The notes below the pieces were generated by a model, which saw only the letters and a list, made by a program, of their open reading frames with translations, had not been told where the DNA came from and ran no database searches. Source: Plantibacter sp. VKM Ac-2880 (GTDB lineage Bacteria > Actinomycetota > Actinomycetes > Actinomycetales > Microbacteriaceae). Taken from it: 64,000 nt of DNA. Location: positions 850,189 to 914,188 of the forward strand of contig NZ_JADKSJ010000001.1 in assembly GCF_015351235.1 (NCBI RefSeq), in the 5' to 3' direction. Numbering within the stretch: the first letter of the stretch is position 1; the number at the start of each line of letters is the position of its first letter. A program made the position numbers and the translations under genes. Below are positions 27,001-35,296 of the stretch, piece after piece.

Positions 27001-27054
27001 GCCCCGGCGGCGTGAGCGCACCTCTCCGGAGGCCCGTGCTCACGTCACCGGGGC
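27001..27054. terminator. Long bidirectional hairpin
   Basis: GCCCCGG (27001-27007) pairs with CCGGGGC (27048-27054), CGTGAG (27011-27016) with CTCACG (27039-27044), and CAC (27019-27021) with GTG (27036-27038), with small internal loops. It lies between convergent genes ending at 26971 and 27130. Confidence 0.62.
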
Positions 27055-27129
27055 GCGCCCGTGCCCGCAGCACCGCGCTCAGGCCAGCGCACCGCGCCGG
27101 CAGCGACCGACCGCGATCGACGAGTCGCG

Positions 27130-27933
27130 TCAGTGCGCGCCCGTGAGTGGGATGACCAGGGGCGTGTGCGACTCGGGGTCGTCGATGATGCGGCAGCGGA
27201 GCCCGAAGACCTCCTCCACGAGCTCGGCGGTCACGATGTCGGCCGGAGCCCCCTGCGCGACCACACGACCGTCGCGCATCGCGATCAGGTGGGTCGCATA
27301 CCTGGCCGCCTGGTTCAGGTCGTGCAGCACCGCGACGAGCGTGCGGCCACCCTCCTGGTTGAGGCGGGTGAACAGGTCGAGGAGCTCCACCTGGTGCGTG
27401 ATGTCGAGGAACGTCGTGGGCTCGTCGAGCAACAGCAACGGGGTGTCCTGGGCGAGCGCCATCGCGACCCACACGCGTTGACGCTGGCCACCCGACAGCT
27501 CGTCCACGAGACGACCGGACAGCTCGACGACGTTCGTCGCCTCCATCGCCGCGATCACGGCCGCTTCATCGGCCGCCGACCAGCGCTTGAGGATCGACTG
27601 ATGCGGGTACCGCCCGCGCGACACGAGGTCGATCACCGAGATGCCGTCGGGCGCGATCGACGTCTGCGGCAGCAGGCCGATGCGCTTCGCGACCTCCTTC
27701 GACGGGAACCGGGTGATCTCCTGACCGTCGAGCAGCACGTGTCCCTGCGTCGGCTTGAGCAACCGCGCCAGGGTGCGGAGGAGCGTCGACTTGCCGCAGG
27801 CGTTCGGGCCGACGATGACGGTGAACGAGTCGTCGGGGATCGCGAGGTCGAGCTCGTGGATGATCGTCCGCTGGTCGTATCCGACGCGGAGGCCGGAGCC
27901 GGCGAGTCTCGGGGAGGGGGATTCGGTCTTCAT
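27130..27933 (-). CDS. Iron-siderophore ABC transporter ATP-binding protein
   Basis: A 267-residue FecE/FepC-type ATPase with Walker A GPNACGKST, signature LSGGQRQRVWVAMAL, Walker B LLLLDEPTTFLD and H-loop VLHDLNQA. The start MKTESPSP at 27933 was chosen because it lies one base past the stop codon of the upstream permease; a longer reading would overlap that gene. It is the last gene of the four-gene minus-strand uptake operon (reductase, permease, permease, ATPase). Confidence 0.93.
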   Translation of the reverse strand: MKTESPSPRLAGSGLRVGYDQRTIIHELDLAIPDDSFTVIVGPNACGKSTLLRTLARLLKPTQGHVLLDGQEITRFPSKEVAKRIGLLPQTSIAPDGISVIDLVSRGRYPHQSILKRWSAADEAAVIAAMEATNVVELSGRLVDELSGGQRQRVWVAMALAQDTPLLLLDEPTTFLDITHQVELLDLFTRLNQEGGRTLVAVLHDLNQAARYATHLIAMRDGRVVAQGAPADIVTAELVEEVFGLRCRIIDDPESHTPLVIPLTGAH

Positions 27934-27934
27934 G

Positions 27935-28978
27935 TCAGCGCTTTCCCGCCTGCGTGATGAGCAGGGCGATGAGGTAGATGCCACCGAGGGTCACGGTCAC
28001 CGCGCCGACCGGCAGTGCGGCCGGGGCGATGATCCGTTGGGCCACGACGTCGCTCACGAGGAGCAACGCCGCACCCATGGCGGCCGAGGGAACGAGGGTG
28101 ATGCCGGCCGACTTCGTCAGCCGTCGGGCGAGTTGCGGTGCGGCGAGGGCGACGAAGACGATCGGGCCGGCGACCGCGGTCACCGTCGCCGTCAGGGCGA
28201 CCCCGACGACGAGCAGCAGCAGTCGCGTGCGCTCGACCGGGATGCCGAGCGCCTTCGCGATGTCGTCACCGAGTTCGAGCATGCCGAGCCGACGCGACAG
28301 GAGCCCGAGCAGCGGCACCAGGACGGCGACCGCGATCGTCACCGGGACGACGTCGCTCCAGCCGAGGTCGGCCAAGGAACCCATGCCCCAGCTCGCTGCG
28401 GCGATCGCCGCGTTGAGGTCCGCGCGCAACTGCAGGTAGTCGTTGAACGCATTGAGGACGGCGCTGATCGCGATGCCGATCACGATGAGCCGGAACCCCT
28501 GGACGCCCCGCGACCAGGCGAGGACGTACACGACGAGGGCGGTCGCGAGCCCACCGACCAGCGCGCCGGTGACCGTCGCGGCGTACCCACCGCCGACGAC
28601 GAGGGTGACGATCAGTGCACCCGTGAAGGCCCCGGAGTTGAAGCCGATGATGTCCGGACTGCCGAGCGGGTTGCGGGTGATCGACTGGAAGATCGCCCCG
28701 GACAGCCCGAGGGCGATGCCTCCGACCACCGCGATGACCACCCGGGGCAGTCGCCACTCCAGCACGATCCGCAGCACGCTCTCCGAACCGTCACCCGCGA
28801 ACGCCGCGAGGAGCTTGTCGAGCGGGATGCGGTACTCGCCCTGGGTGAGCGCGAACGCCCCGACCGTGAGGACGATCACGGACAGGATCGCAACGACGAC
28901 GAGCTCGCGCCGATGCACCACCCAGCTGATCGGACCGAGGCGCACGGTGCGGCGCCCCGGCTCGGCGAACGCGGTCAC
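27935..28978 (-). CDS. FecCD-family iron-siderophore permease, second subunit
   Basis: A 347-residue permease with about nine to ten membrane helices. Family motifs are RLPRVVIAVVGGIALGLSGAIFQSITRNPLGSPDIIGFNSGA (positions about 75-116 in sequence order) and GPIVFVALAAPQLARRL near 265. Its start overlaps the stop of the preceding permease by 4 bp (ATGA). With its homologue it forms the heterodimeric channel for ferric siderophores. Confidence 0.94.
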   Translation of the reverse strand: MTAFAEPGRRTVRLGPISWVVHRRELVVVAILSVIVLTVGAFALTQGEYRIPLDKLLAAFAGDGSESVLRIVLEWRLPRVVIAVVGGIALGLSGAIFQSITRNPLGSPDIIGFNSGAFTGALIVTLVVGGGYAATVTGALVGGLATALVVYVLAWSRGVQGFRLIVIGIAISAVLNAFNDYLQLRADLNAAIAAASWGMGSLADLGWSDVVPVTIAVAVLVPLLGLLSRRLGMLELGDDIAKALGIPVERTRLLLLVVGVALTATVTAVAGPIVFVALAAPQLARRLTKSAGITLVPSAAMGAALLLVSDVVAQRIIAPAALPVGAVTVTLGGIYLIALLITQAGKR

Positions 28979-30045
28979 AGCCCCTGCGCCTTCGACCGGC
29001 GGATCAGCACGATCAGCACGGGCGCCCCGATGAACGCGGTCACGATCCCGACGGGCATCTCACCGGGGACGGCCACCCGCCCGAGGAGGTCGGACAGCAG
29101 GAAGATGATCGGGGCGAACGCCATCGTGAACGGCAGCGTCCAGCGCTGGTCCGGACCGACGACGGCCCGGGCGAGGTAGGGCGACATCAGCCCGAGGAAC
29201 GCGATCGGCCCGGCCGCCGCGGTGGCCGAACCGCACAGGAGGGTGATCGCGACGACCGACAGCACGCGGGTCCGGAGGACCTTCGTGCCGAGCGAGGTCG
29301 CGAGGTCGTCCCCGAGGGCGACGGCGTTGAGCGACCGGGAGACGACGAGCGCGAGCAGCGCGCCGACGACGAGGAACGGCAGCACCCCGAGGAACACGTC
29401 CAACTGGCGGTTCTGCAAGGATCCGGCCTGCCAGAAGCGGATCTTGTCGAAGATGTCCGGGTTCCGGATGGTGATGGCGAAGGTCACGCCCTGCAGCGTC
29501 GCGGAGAGGGCGACTCCGGCCAGGACGAGGCGAACCGGGGTGGCGCCAGCCCGACCGCGCGAGCCGATCACGTAGACCACGACGGACGCGACTCCCGCGC
29601 CGGCGAACGACCACCAGACGTACGAGCCGAGGTCCGCCGTCCCGGCGATGGCGACGGCCAGGACGACCGCCAGGTACGCCCCCGCGTTGACGCCGAGGAT
29701 GCCGGGGTCGGCGAGCGGGTTGCGGGTGACCGCCTGCATCATCGCCCCGGCGAGTCCGAGCGCCGCACCGACGCCGATCGCGAGGAGCATGCGTGGCACG
29801 CGGAACCCGCTCACGAGGATGGCGTTCGTGTCGTCGCCGCCCTGCGTGAGGGCCCGCCACACCTCCGACGCGCTGATGGTGCCGGAACCGATGAAGAGAC
29901 TGCCCGCGGCGATGACCGCGAGGAGGAGGAGCGCGGCGACGAGCAGGAGGCAGCGCGCGGTCGTCGTCCGAGCGATGCCGGTGGAGGCCTCGCGTGCGCG
30001 GGCGGCCGCGGTCGGGAGCCGCAGGCTGTCGAGGTCGGCGCTCAC
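28975..30045 (-). CDS. FecCD-family iron-siderophore permease, first subunit
   Basis: A 356-residue permease. A basic N-terminal segment of about 30 residues precedes the first helix. It carries the family motifs RVPRMLLAIGVGAALGLAGAMMQAVTRNPLADPGILGVNAGA (about 88-129) and GPIAFLGLMSPYLAR near 282. GTG start at 30045, 4 nt after the stop of the siderophore-interacting protein gene. It belongs to the minus-strand operon preceded by the iron box at 31003. Confidence 0.94.
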   Translation of the reverse strand: MSADLDSLRLPTAAARAREASTGIARTTTARCLLLVAALLLLAVIAAGSLFIGSGTISASEVWRALTQGGDDTNAILVSGFRVPRMLLAIGVGAALGLAGAMMQAVTRNPLADPGILGVNAGAYLAVVLAVAIAGTADLGSYVWWSFAGAGVASVVVYVIGSRGRAGATPVRLVLAGVALSATLQGVTFAITIRNPDIFDKIRFWQAGSLQNRQLDVFLGVLPFLVVGALLALVVSRSLNAVALGDDLATSLGTKVLRTRVLSVVAITLLCGSATAAAGPIAFLGLMSPYLARAVVGPDQRWTLPFTMAFAPIIFLLSDLLGRVAVPGEMPVGIVTAFIGAPVLIVLIRRSKAQGL

Positions 30046-30049
30046 CGGC

Positions 30050-31000
30050 TCATCGGTTGTCTTCGGCCCTGCCGTGGCGCCAGTAGCCCATGAACGCGAC
30101 CGACTTGCGGTCGACGCCGCAGCCGGAGACGAGGTGCCTGCGGAGGGTCTTGATGGCGGAGGCTTCCCCTGCCAGCCAGGCGTAGAGCGGCGCGCTCTCG
30201 AGGACCGGCCCTCCGGTCGCGTTGACGGGCGCCTCCCAGAGCAGCTGGGTGTCGACGTCGACGTCCTCCAGTGCGGGCTGCGTGGCGATCGTCGCGGTGT
30301 CGACGGATGGCGCGAGGCGCCCGGCGATCCGCTCGACCTCGGGGATGAGGAGGGTGCCGACGGGCTGCGTTCCGCGGGGGAGCACGATGAGCTCGACGCC
30401 GTCGGGCTTCGTGGACAGGGCGGCGACGTCGTCGGCGTGGGGGAGCTCGACGACCGCGATCCCGCGGGCGGTGTCCGGCAGGCTCTCGAGGATGCCGGCG
30501 ATCGCCGGCAGCGCCGTCTCGTCGCCGGCGAGGAGGACTTGATCGACCGTCGCTGGTGCGTGCCAGTCGATGCCGCCCGCCGCCACGGCGGACCGCGCGT
30601 TCGGGACGTTGACGATCAGCTCGTCTCCCACCTCGGCGTCCATCGCCCAGGAGGAGGCCGGTCCGACGCGGCCGTGGATGGCGATGTCGACGTCGAACTC
30701 GGCGAGCTCCGGCCGGACCTCGCGGATCGTGTAGGTCCGCATCGGGTGGCGCTTGTCGTTGGGCAGCATCCGCCAGGCCTGGTACCAGTCGTCGTGCATG
30801 GGCAGCTCGTCGAACCCGGTGTCGGGCAGCGGGAAGAGGAGTTTGATGCGCTGATCGTGGCGGTTGTCCGCGATGTGCTGGACCTCGGGCCCGGTGAACG
30901 TGAACCGCCGATAGCTCGGGCTCACCTGCTCGATCCGCCGGACGACGGCTGCGAGGAGGATGAAGATCGAGTCGGGGGTCTGTTCACTGAGGCGAGGCAT
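30050..31000 (-). CDS. Siderophore-interacting protein (FAD-dependent ferric-siderophore reductase)
   Basis: A 316-residue cytoplasmic flavoprotein of the ViuB/YqjH family. The FAD-binding motif RTYTIR (about 92-97, RxYTxR type), LAGDETALPAIAGIL (NAD(P)H-side loop) and the C-terminal GYWRHGRAED are characteristic. It reduces the ferric siderophore to release iron after import. It is the first gene of the operon and its ATG directly follows the iron box, so the whole unit is probably repressed by DtxR/IdeR when iron is sufficient. Confidence 0.94.
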   Translation of the reverse strand: MPRLSEQTPDSIFILLAAVVRRIEQVSPSYRRFTFTGPEVQHIADNRHDQRIKLLFPLPDTGFDELPMHDDWYQAWRMLPNDKRHPMRTYTIREVRPELAEFDVDIAIHGRVGPASSWAMDAEVGDELIVNVPNARSAVAAGGIDWHAPATVDQVLLAGDETALPAIAGILESLPDTARGIAVVELPHADDVAALSTKPDGVELIVLPRGTQPVGTLLIPEVERIAGRLAPSVDTATIATQPALEDVDVDTQLLWEAPVNATGGPVLESAPLYAWLAGEASAIKTLRRHLVSGCGVDRKSVAFMGYWRHGRAEDNR

Positions 31001-31002
31001 CG

Positions 31003-31021
31003 ATAGGTAAGCCTACCCTTC
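31003..31021 (-). promoter_or_regulatory. DtxR/IdeR-type iron box of the siderophore uptake operon
   Basis: ATAGGTAAGCCTACCCTTC on the + strand fits the IdeR/DtxR consensus at about 14 of 19 positions. It begins 2 nt upstream of the start codon at 31000 and would overlap the -10 element of a leaderless or short-leader transcript (TAGGCT on the minus strand), a direct repression position. Confidence 0.78.
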
Positions 31022-31052
31022 GATGAGCTGGAGGACACCTGCTGTTCGGACC

Positions 31053-31100
31053 TTGTCGACCGGTCAGTGCGGTGGTAAACTTGAGTCAGATTCACTCAAG
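31053..31100 (+). promoter_or_regulatory. clpB promoter with perfect HAIR element
   Basis: TTGTCG (31053-31058), 17 bp, TAAACT (31076-31081) form a good promoter. CTTGAGT (31080-31086), 7 nt, ACTCAAG (31094-31100) is a perfect HAIR sequence that overlaps the end of the -10 hexamer and covers the transcription start, so bound HspR should block RNA polymerase. Confidence 0.88.
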
Positions 31101-31121
31101 TTTGAACAGGAGACCGTACCG

Positions 31122-33284
31122 ATGCCAGCAGGCCAGACGCCTCAGCAGGAGGATCAGCGCAGCGCGCTCGAGCAGTACGGCGTCAACCTGACCGAGATCG
31201 CCGCGTCGGGCAAGCTCGACCCGGTCATCGGCCGCGACGCCGAGATCCGTCGTGTGAGCCAGGTGCTCACCAGGCGTACCAAGAACAACCCCGTCCTCAT
31301 CGGCGAACCCGGGGTCGGCAAGACCGCCGTCGTGGAGGGCCTCGCCCAGCGCATCGTCGCGGGCGACGTCGCCGAGAGTCTCAAGGGCAAGCAGCTCGTG
31401 TCGCTCGACCTGTCCGCCCTCGTGGCAGGTGCCATGTACCGCGGACAGTTCGAGGAGCGGCTCAAGGCGGTGCTCAAGGAGATCGACGAGTCCGACGGCC
31501 AGATCATCACCTTCATCGACGAGCTGCACGTGCTCATGGGTGCCGGTGGTGGTGAAGGCTCCGTCGCTGCGGCGAACATGCTCAAGCCCATGCTCGCCCG
31601 CGGTGAACTGCGACTCATCGGCGCGACCACCCTCGACGAGTACCGCGAGTTCGTCGAGAAGGACGCCGCCATGGAACGACGGTTCCAGCAGGTCTTCGTC
31701 GGCGAGCCCAGCGTCGAGGACACCATCGCCATCCTCCGCGGGTTGAAGGAACGCTACGAGGCCCACCACAAGGTGGCCATCGCCGACAACGCGCTCGTCG
31801 CCGCGGCCTCGCTCTCCAACCGGTACATCACGTCGCGCCAGCTGCCCGACAAGGCCATCGACCTCATCGACGAGGCGGCCAGCCGCCTCCGCATGGAGAT
31901 CGACTCCGCCCCGGTGGAGATCGACGAACTCCGACGCAGCGTCGACCGCCTGAAGCTCGAAGAACTCGCGCTGAAACGGGAGAAGGACGACGCCTCGAAG
32001 GAACGTCTCGCCCGCCTGCGGGAGGACCTCGCCACACGCCGGCAGGCGCTCGGCGAGCTGCAGGCCCGGTGGGAGAAGGAGCGCGCGAGCCTCAACCGCG
32101 TCGGCGACCTCAAGAAGCAACTCGACGCCGCCCGCAGCAAGGCCGAACGCGCGCAACGCGAGGGCAAGCTCGAGCAGGCCTCGAAGCTCCTCTACGCCGA
32201 CATCCCCCAGCTCGAACGCGAATTGGCGATGGCGGAGTCCGCCGAGCAGGACGCCGACGGCGAGCCGCGCATGGTCAACGACCAGGTGACGGCGGAGGAC
32301 ATCGCCGCCGTGATCGCCGCGTGGACCGGTATCCCCGTCGGCCGGCTCCTGCAGGGCGAGACGGAGAAATTGCTGCACCTCGAGCAGGAACTCTCCCGCC
32401 GCCTCATCGGTCAGCACCGCGCGGTCGCCGCTGTGTCGGACGCCGTCCGCCGCACCAGGGCCGGTATCTCCGACCCCGACCGCCCGACCGGGTCCTTCAT
32501 GTTCCTCGGCCCCACCGGTGTCGGTAAGACGGAGCTCGCGAAGGCGCTCGCCGAGTTCCTCTTCGACGACGAGAAGGCCATGGTCCGGATCGACATGTCC
32601 GAGTACGGCGAGAAGCACTCGGTCTCCCGACTCGTGGGCGCCCCTCCCGGCTACGTCGGCTACGAGCAGGGCGGCCAGCTGACCGAGGCCGTACGTCGGC
32701 GGCCGTACTCGGTGGTGCTCCTCGACGAGGTGGAGAAGGCGCACCCGGAGGTGTTCGACATCCTGCTCCAGGTGCTCGACGACGGACGACTGACCGACGG
32801 TCAGGGGCGCACGGTCGACTTCCGGAACGTGATCCTCGTGCTGACGTCCAACCTCGGCTCGCAGTACCTGATGGACGCCTCGCTCTCCCTCGAGCAGAAG
32901 GAGGAGGCCGTCCAGCAGCTCGTCCGCCAGGCGTTCAAACCGGAGTTCGTGAACCGGCTCGACGACATCGTCGTGTTCCAGCCGCTCAGCGAGGAGGAGC
33001 TCGGCCAGATCGTCGAGCTCTACATCGACCGCCTGCAGCGTCGCCTCGGCGAACGGCGACTGCGCCTGGCCGTGACGCCCGATGCCCGGGCCTGGCTCGC
33101 GGAGCGCGGGTACGACCCGCTGTACGGTGCCCGTCCGCTGCGTCGACTCATGCAGCGGGAGATCGACGACCGCCTGGCGCGGTCGATCCTCGACGGGTCG
33201 ATCCGCGACGGCGACACGGTCCACGTCGGGTTGGCGCTCGACGGCGACGGCCTGACGGTCGAACGCGCGGAGGTCCCGGCCTAA
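31122..33284 (+). CDS. clpB: Disaggregase ClpB lacking the N-terminal domain, 720 aa
   Basis: Start at the ATG 31122 ([11 protein letters not shown]), after the HAIR element and a purine-rich AGGAGA; a longer reading would begin upstream of the promoter. The protein enters NBD1 almost at once ([21 protein letters not shown]; Walker A GEPGVGKT about 61-68), then has the long ClpB middle coiled coil (about 270-395, Glu/Arg/Lys-rich) and NBD2 (GPTGVGKT about 463-470, [20 protein letters not shown]). No LGF-type ClpP loop is seen. The Clp N-domain of about 145 residues is absent. ClpB extracts proteins from aggregates together with DnaK; its HAIR site ties it to that regulon. Confidence 0.94.
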   Translation: MPAGQTPQQEDQRSALEQYGVNLTEIAASGKLDPVIGRDAEIRRVSQVLTRRTKNNPVLIGEPGVGKTAVVEGLAQRIVAGDVAESLKGKQLVSLDLSALVAGAMYRGQFEERLKAVLKEIDESDGQIITFIDELHVLMGAGGGEGSVAAANMLKPMLARGELRLIGATTLDEYREFVEKDAAMERRFQQVFVGEPSVEDTIAILRGLKERYEAHHKVAIADNALVAAASLSNRYITSRQLPDKAIDLIDEAASRLRMEIDSAPVEIDELRRSVDRLKLEELALKREKDDASKERLARLREDLATRRQALGELQARWEKERASLNRVGDLKKQLDAARSKAERAQREGKLEQASKLLYADIPQLERELAMAESAEQDADGEPRMVNDQVTAEDIAAVIAAWTGIPVGRLLQGETEKLLHLEQELSRRLIGQHRAVAAVSDAVRRTRAGISDPDRPTGSFMFLGPTGVGKTELAKALAEFLFDDEKAMVRIDMSEYGEKHSVSRLVGAPPGYVGYEQGGQLTEAVRRRPYSVVLLDEVEKAHPEVFDILLQVLDDGRLTDGQGRTVDFRNVILVLTSNLGSQYLMDASLSLEQKEEAVQQLVRQAFKPEFVNRLDDIVVFQPLSEEELGQIVELYIDRLQRRLGERRLRLAVTPDARAWLAERGYDPLYGARPLRRLMQREIDDRLARSILDGSIRDGDTVHVGLALDGDGLTVERAEVPA

Positions 33285-33408
33285 CCTTGGGCTCGCATCA
33301 ACCGCGAGGCCGGGGTCGGGTCGCTCCACGTTCCGCGTCGTGAGCGCACCGGCCGCACAGCGGAGTAGCGTGAGGCGCACCCGATCCGAGACACCCGAGG
33401 AGACGCCC

Positions 33409-33828
33409 ATGCTGGGACGCAAGACCTTCGAACAACGCGAGGTCGACCAGGCGAAGGCGATGATCGCCGCCCTCATCGCCGGACGGGCGACCCTCGCCGA
33501 GGCCGGAGCCGACCCCGCGGCGGTGGCCGTGGTCGACCCGGAGTTCTTCACCGGCCTGACGCTCGTCCTCGACCGACCCTTCGTCCACCGGGTGCGCTCG
33601 GTCCTCGGTCGAGGGCCGGGCGCTCTCAATGAGCTGGAACTCATCGTCGCATCGATCATCGAACACGAGCGGGTGTTCACGGTCGGTACCGTCCTGACGT
33701 ACGCGGTGGAGGGCTCGTTCACCGGCCTCGTCCCCGACGAGACGATCCGGCTCGGTGCCGAGCAGTTCGAGCGCCTCGCCGTCGGCGTCTTCGCCGAGCT
33801 GGAGGAGCTGTTCGTCGTACCGGCGTGA
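33409..33828 (+). CDS. Small soluble protein of unknown function, 139 aa
   Basis: Start at the ATG 33409 (MLGRKTFEQREVDQAKAMIA), preceded by GAGGAG at 33396-33401. The protein is mostly helical by composition, acidic, without signal peptide, membrane span or Cys. No known family recognised. It follows clpB by 124 bp without its own obvious promoter, so it might be read through from clpB (inference). Confidence 0.7.
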   Translation: MLGRKTFEQREVDQAKAMIAALIAGRATLAEAGADPAAVAVVDPEFFTGLTLVLDRPFVHRVRSVLGRGPGALNELELIVASIIEHERVFTVGTVLTYAVEGSFTGLVPDETIRLGAEQFERLAVGVFAELEELFVVPA

Positions 33829-33888
33829 GCTGCGTCGTCGGCCGCGAGCCTGCGCCGTGAGCCAGGCGGACGATGCCACGATCAGCTC

Positions 33889-34542
33889 GTGAGCTCATCG
33901 ACACCAGGACCGATCATGGTTCGGCACGGCGCGAAACTCCGGCTGTCCGTCTCCGCCCTCATCGGCCTGGTCGTCGGCGTGGTCGCCGGTCTGCAGTGGT
34001 TCTGGGCGGGTGCGATCCTCGCCGGTTGGGGTGCCACCTGCGTGGTCTTCGTCGGATCGCTCTGGGTGAGGATCTGGCGGATGGGCCCGGACCGGACGCG
34101 GGAGCACGCGACATCCGAGGAGCCGGGGCGGACGACGAGCGAGGTGCTCATCGTGCTCGCGAGTGTCGGGAGCCTCGTGGCGCTGAGCGTCGTCATCCTC
34201 CAGGCGCGGGCGTCGTCCGGCGTCGAGCAGGGCGTGCTCGCGGGCTTCGCCGTGCTGAGCGTGGCACTCTCCTGGGCGCTCATCCACACGATCTACACGC
34301 TGCGGTACGCGCGCATGTACTTCGCGGCACCGGAGGGCGGGATCGACTTCAACCAGGAGGAGGCTCCGCAGTACAGCGACTTCGCCTACCTCGCCTTCGA
34401 CCTCGGGATGACCTACCAGGTGTCCGACACGACGCTCCGCACGAGCGAGCTGCGGCGCACGGTGCTGAAGCACACGCTGCTCTCGTACCTCTTCGGTTCC
34501 GTGATCCTCGCGACCGTGATCAACCTCGTCGCCGGGCTGTAG
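33889..34542 (+). CDS. DUF1345 family membrane protein
   Basis: A 217-residue protein with about five membrane helices (about 20-62 as two spans, 88-108, 118-140, and 192-216). The loop GGIDFNQEEAPQYSDFAYLA and FDLGMTYQVSDTTLRTSELR are the conserved signature of DUF1345. Function unknown. GTG at 33889 lies 6 nt after CACGAT (33877-33882); an ATG at 33916 is an alternative. Confidence 0.85.
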   Translation: MSSSTPGPIMVRHGAKLRLSVSALIGLVVGVVAGLQWFWAGAILAGWGATCVVFVGSLWVRIWRMGPDRTREHATSEEPGRTTSEVLIVLASVGSLVALSVVILQARASSGVEQGVLAGFAVLSVALSWALIHTIYTLRYARMYFAAPEGGIDFNQEEAPQYSDFAYLAFDLGMTYQVSDTTLRTSELRRTVLKHTLLSYLFGSVILATVINLVAGL

Positions 34543-34547
34543 CGACT

Positions 34548-34617
34548 GGCCCGTCGACGGGCCGGGACAGGGGCCCCGGAACGACGACTGCGCAGCCCGG
34601 CGGACCGGACTGCGCAG
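34548..34617. terminator. Two hairpins between convergent genes
   Basis: GGCCCGTCGACGGGCC (34548-34563) is a perfect 16-bp palindrome. Further on, CTGCGCAG (34588-34595) with CCGG (34597-34600) pairs with CCGG (34605-34608) and CTGCGCAG (34610-34617), giving a 12-bp stem with one mismatch. They lie between genes ending at 34542 and 34636. Confidence 0.6.
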
Positions 34618-34635
34618 CAGGGTGGAGCGAGCGGG

Positions 34636-35217
34636 CTACTCCTGGACGATGACGAGGTCGGCGATGGGGCGACGCTCGCGCGGAGCGCTCTCGCGGTCGC
34701 GGAGCATGCCTTCCGGCAGCAGCTCGGGCTCGCCGAGTTCGCCGAGGGCCGTGACGGTGAAGGGCAGCAGGCCGTCCGGCAGGGAGAATGCCTCGCGGAG
34801 GCCATCGGCGGAGAAGCCGGCCATCTGGTGGGCGAAGAGCCCGTCGCTGTGGGCCTGGACGCTCAGGTGCGCCATGGCCTGGCCGAGGTCGTAGATCGCC
34901 CACGGGCGCTCCTTGCCCTCGTCGTCGAGGGTCTCGGCGACGGCGACGACGAGCGCGCCCGCCTGGGCGGCCCACCCGCGGTTGAACGGCACCAGCTGCT
35001 CGGCGATCTTGTCGAACGTCTCCGTGCCCTTCGTGCCGACGATGAACCGCCAGGGCTGGCTGTTGTTGGCGCTCGGCGACCACCGTGCGGCTTCGAGCGC
35101 GGAGGCCAGCTTCGCCGCGTCGACAGGCTCGCTGACGAAGGCGCGGGGGCTCCAGCGGTCGGCGAGGACGTCGAGGATGGGGGCATCGGTCTGGGCGGTG
35201 CGGGTCACGATGGACAT
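34636..35217 (-). CDS. Nitroreductase family oxidoreductase
   Basis: A 193-residue FMN enzyme. It has the N-terminal FMN-phosphate loop DRWSPRAFVSEPVD, the motif ARWSPSANNSQPWRFIVGTK (about 44-63) and the dimer-interface helix DLGQAMAHLSVQAHSDGLFAHQMAGF. It uses NAD(P)H to reduce nitro compounds, quinones or similar substrates; the true substrate is unknown. A palindromic ATGCA-AC-TGCAT lies 56 bp upstream. Confidence 0.9.
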   Translation of the reverse strand: MSIVTRTAQTDAPILDVLADRWSPRAFVSEPVDAAKLASALEAARWSPSANNSQPWRFIVGTKGTETFDKIAEQLVPFNRGWAAQAGALVVAVAETLDDEGKERPWAIYDLGQAMAHLSVQAHSDGLFAHQMAGFSADGLREAFSLPDGLLPFTVTALGELGEPELLPEGMLRDRESAPRERRPIADLVIVQE

Positions 35218-35273
35218 GGATCTCCAAAGGGGGACGGGGAATGGAACAGGGTCGGCGTCTCCATTGACGATGG

Positions 35274-35285
35274 ATGCAACTGCAT
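35274..35285. promoter_or_regulatory. Possible operator ATGCA-N2-TGCAT upstream of the nitroreductase gene
   Basis: A perfect 5-bp-arm palindrome in the promoter region of the minus-strand nitroreductase gene. Nitroreductase genes are often controlled by HxlR- or MarR-type regulators, but no regulator gene is adjacent, so this is only a suggestion. Confidence 0.25.
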
Positions 35286-35296
35286 GGATCCGCGGG

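Noticed and set aside
31023..31121. N-terminal extension of 33 codons for ClpB
   Set aside because: It would start upstream of the promoter and read through the HAIR site; the ATG at 31122 has an AGGAGA and is the first after the transcription start.
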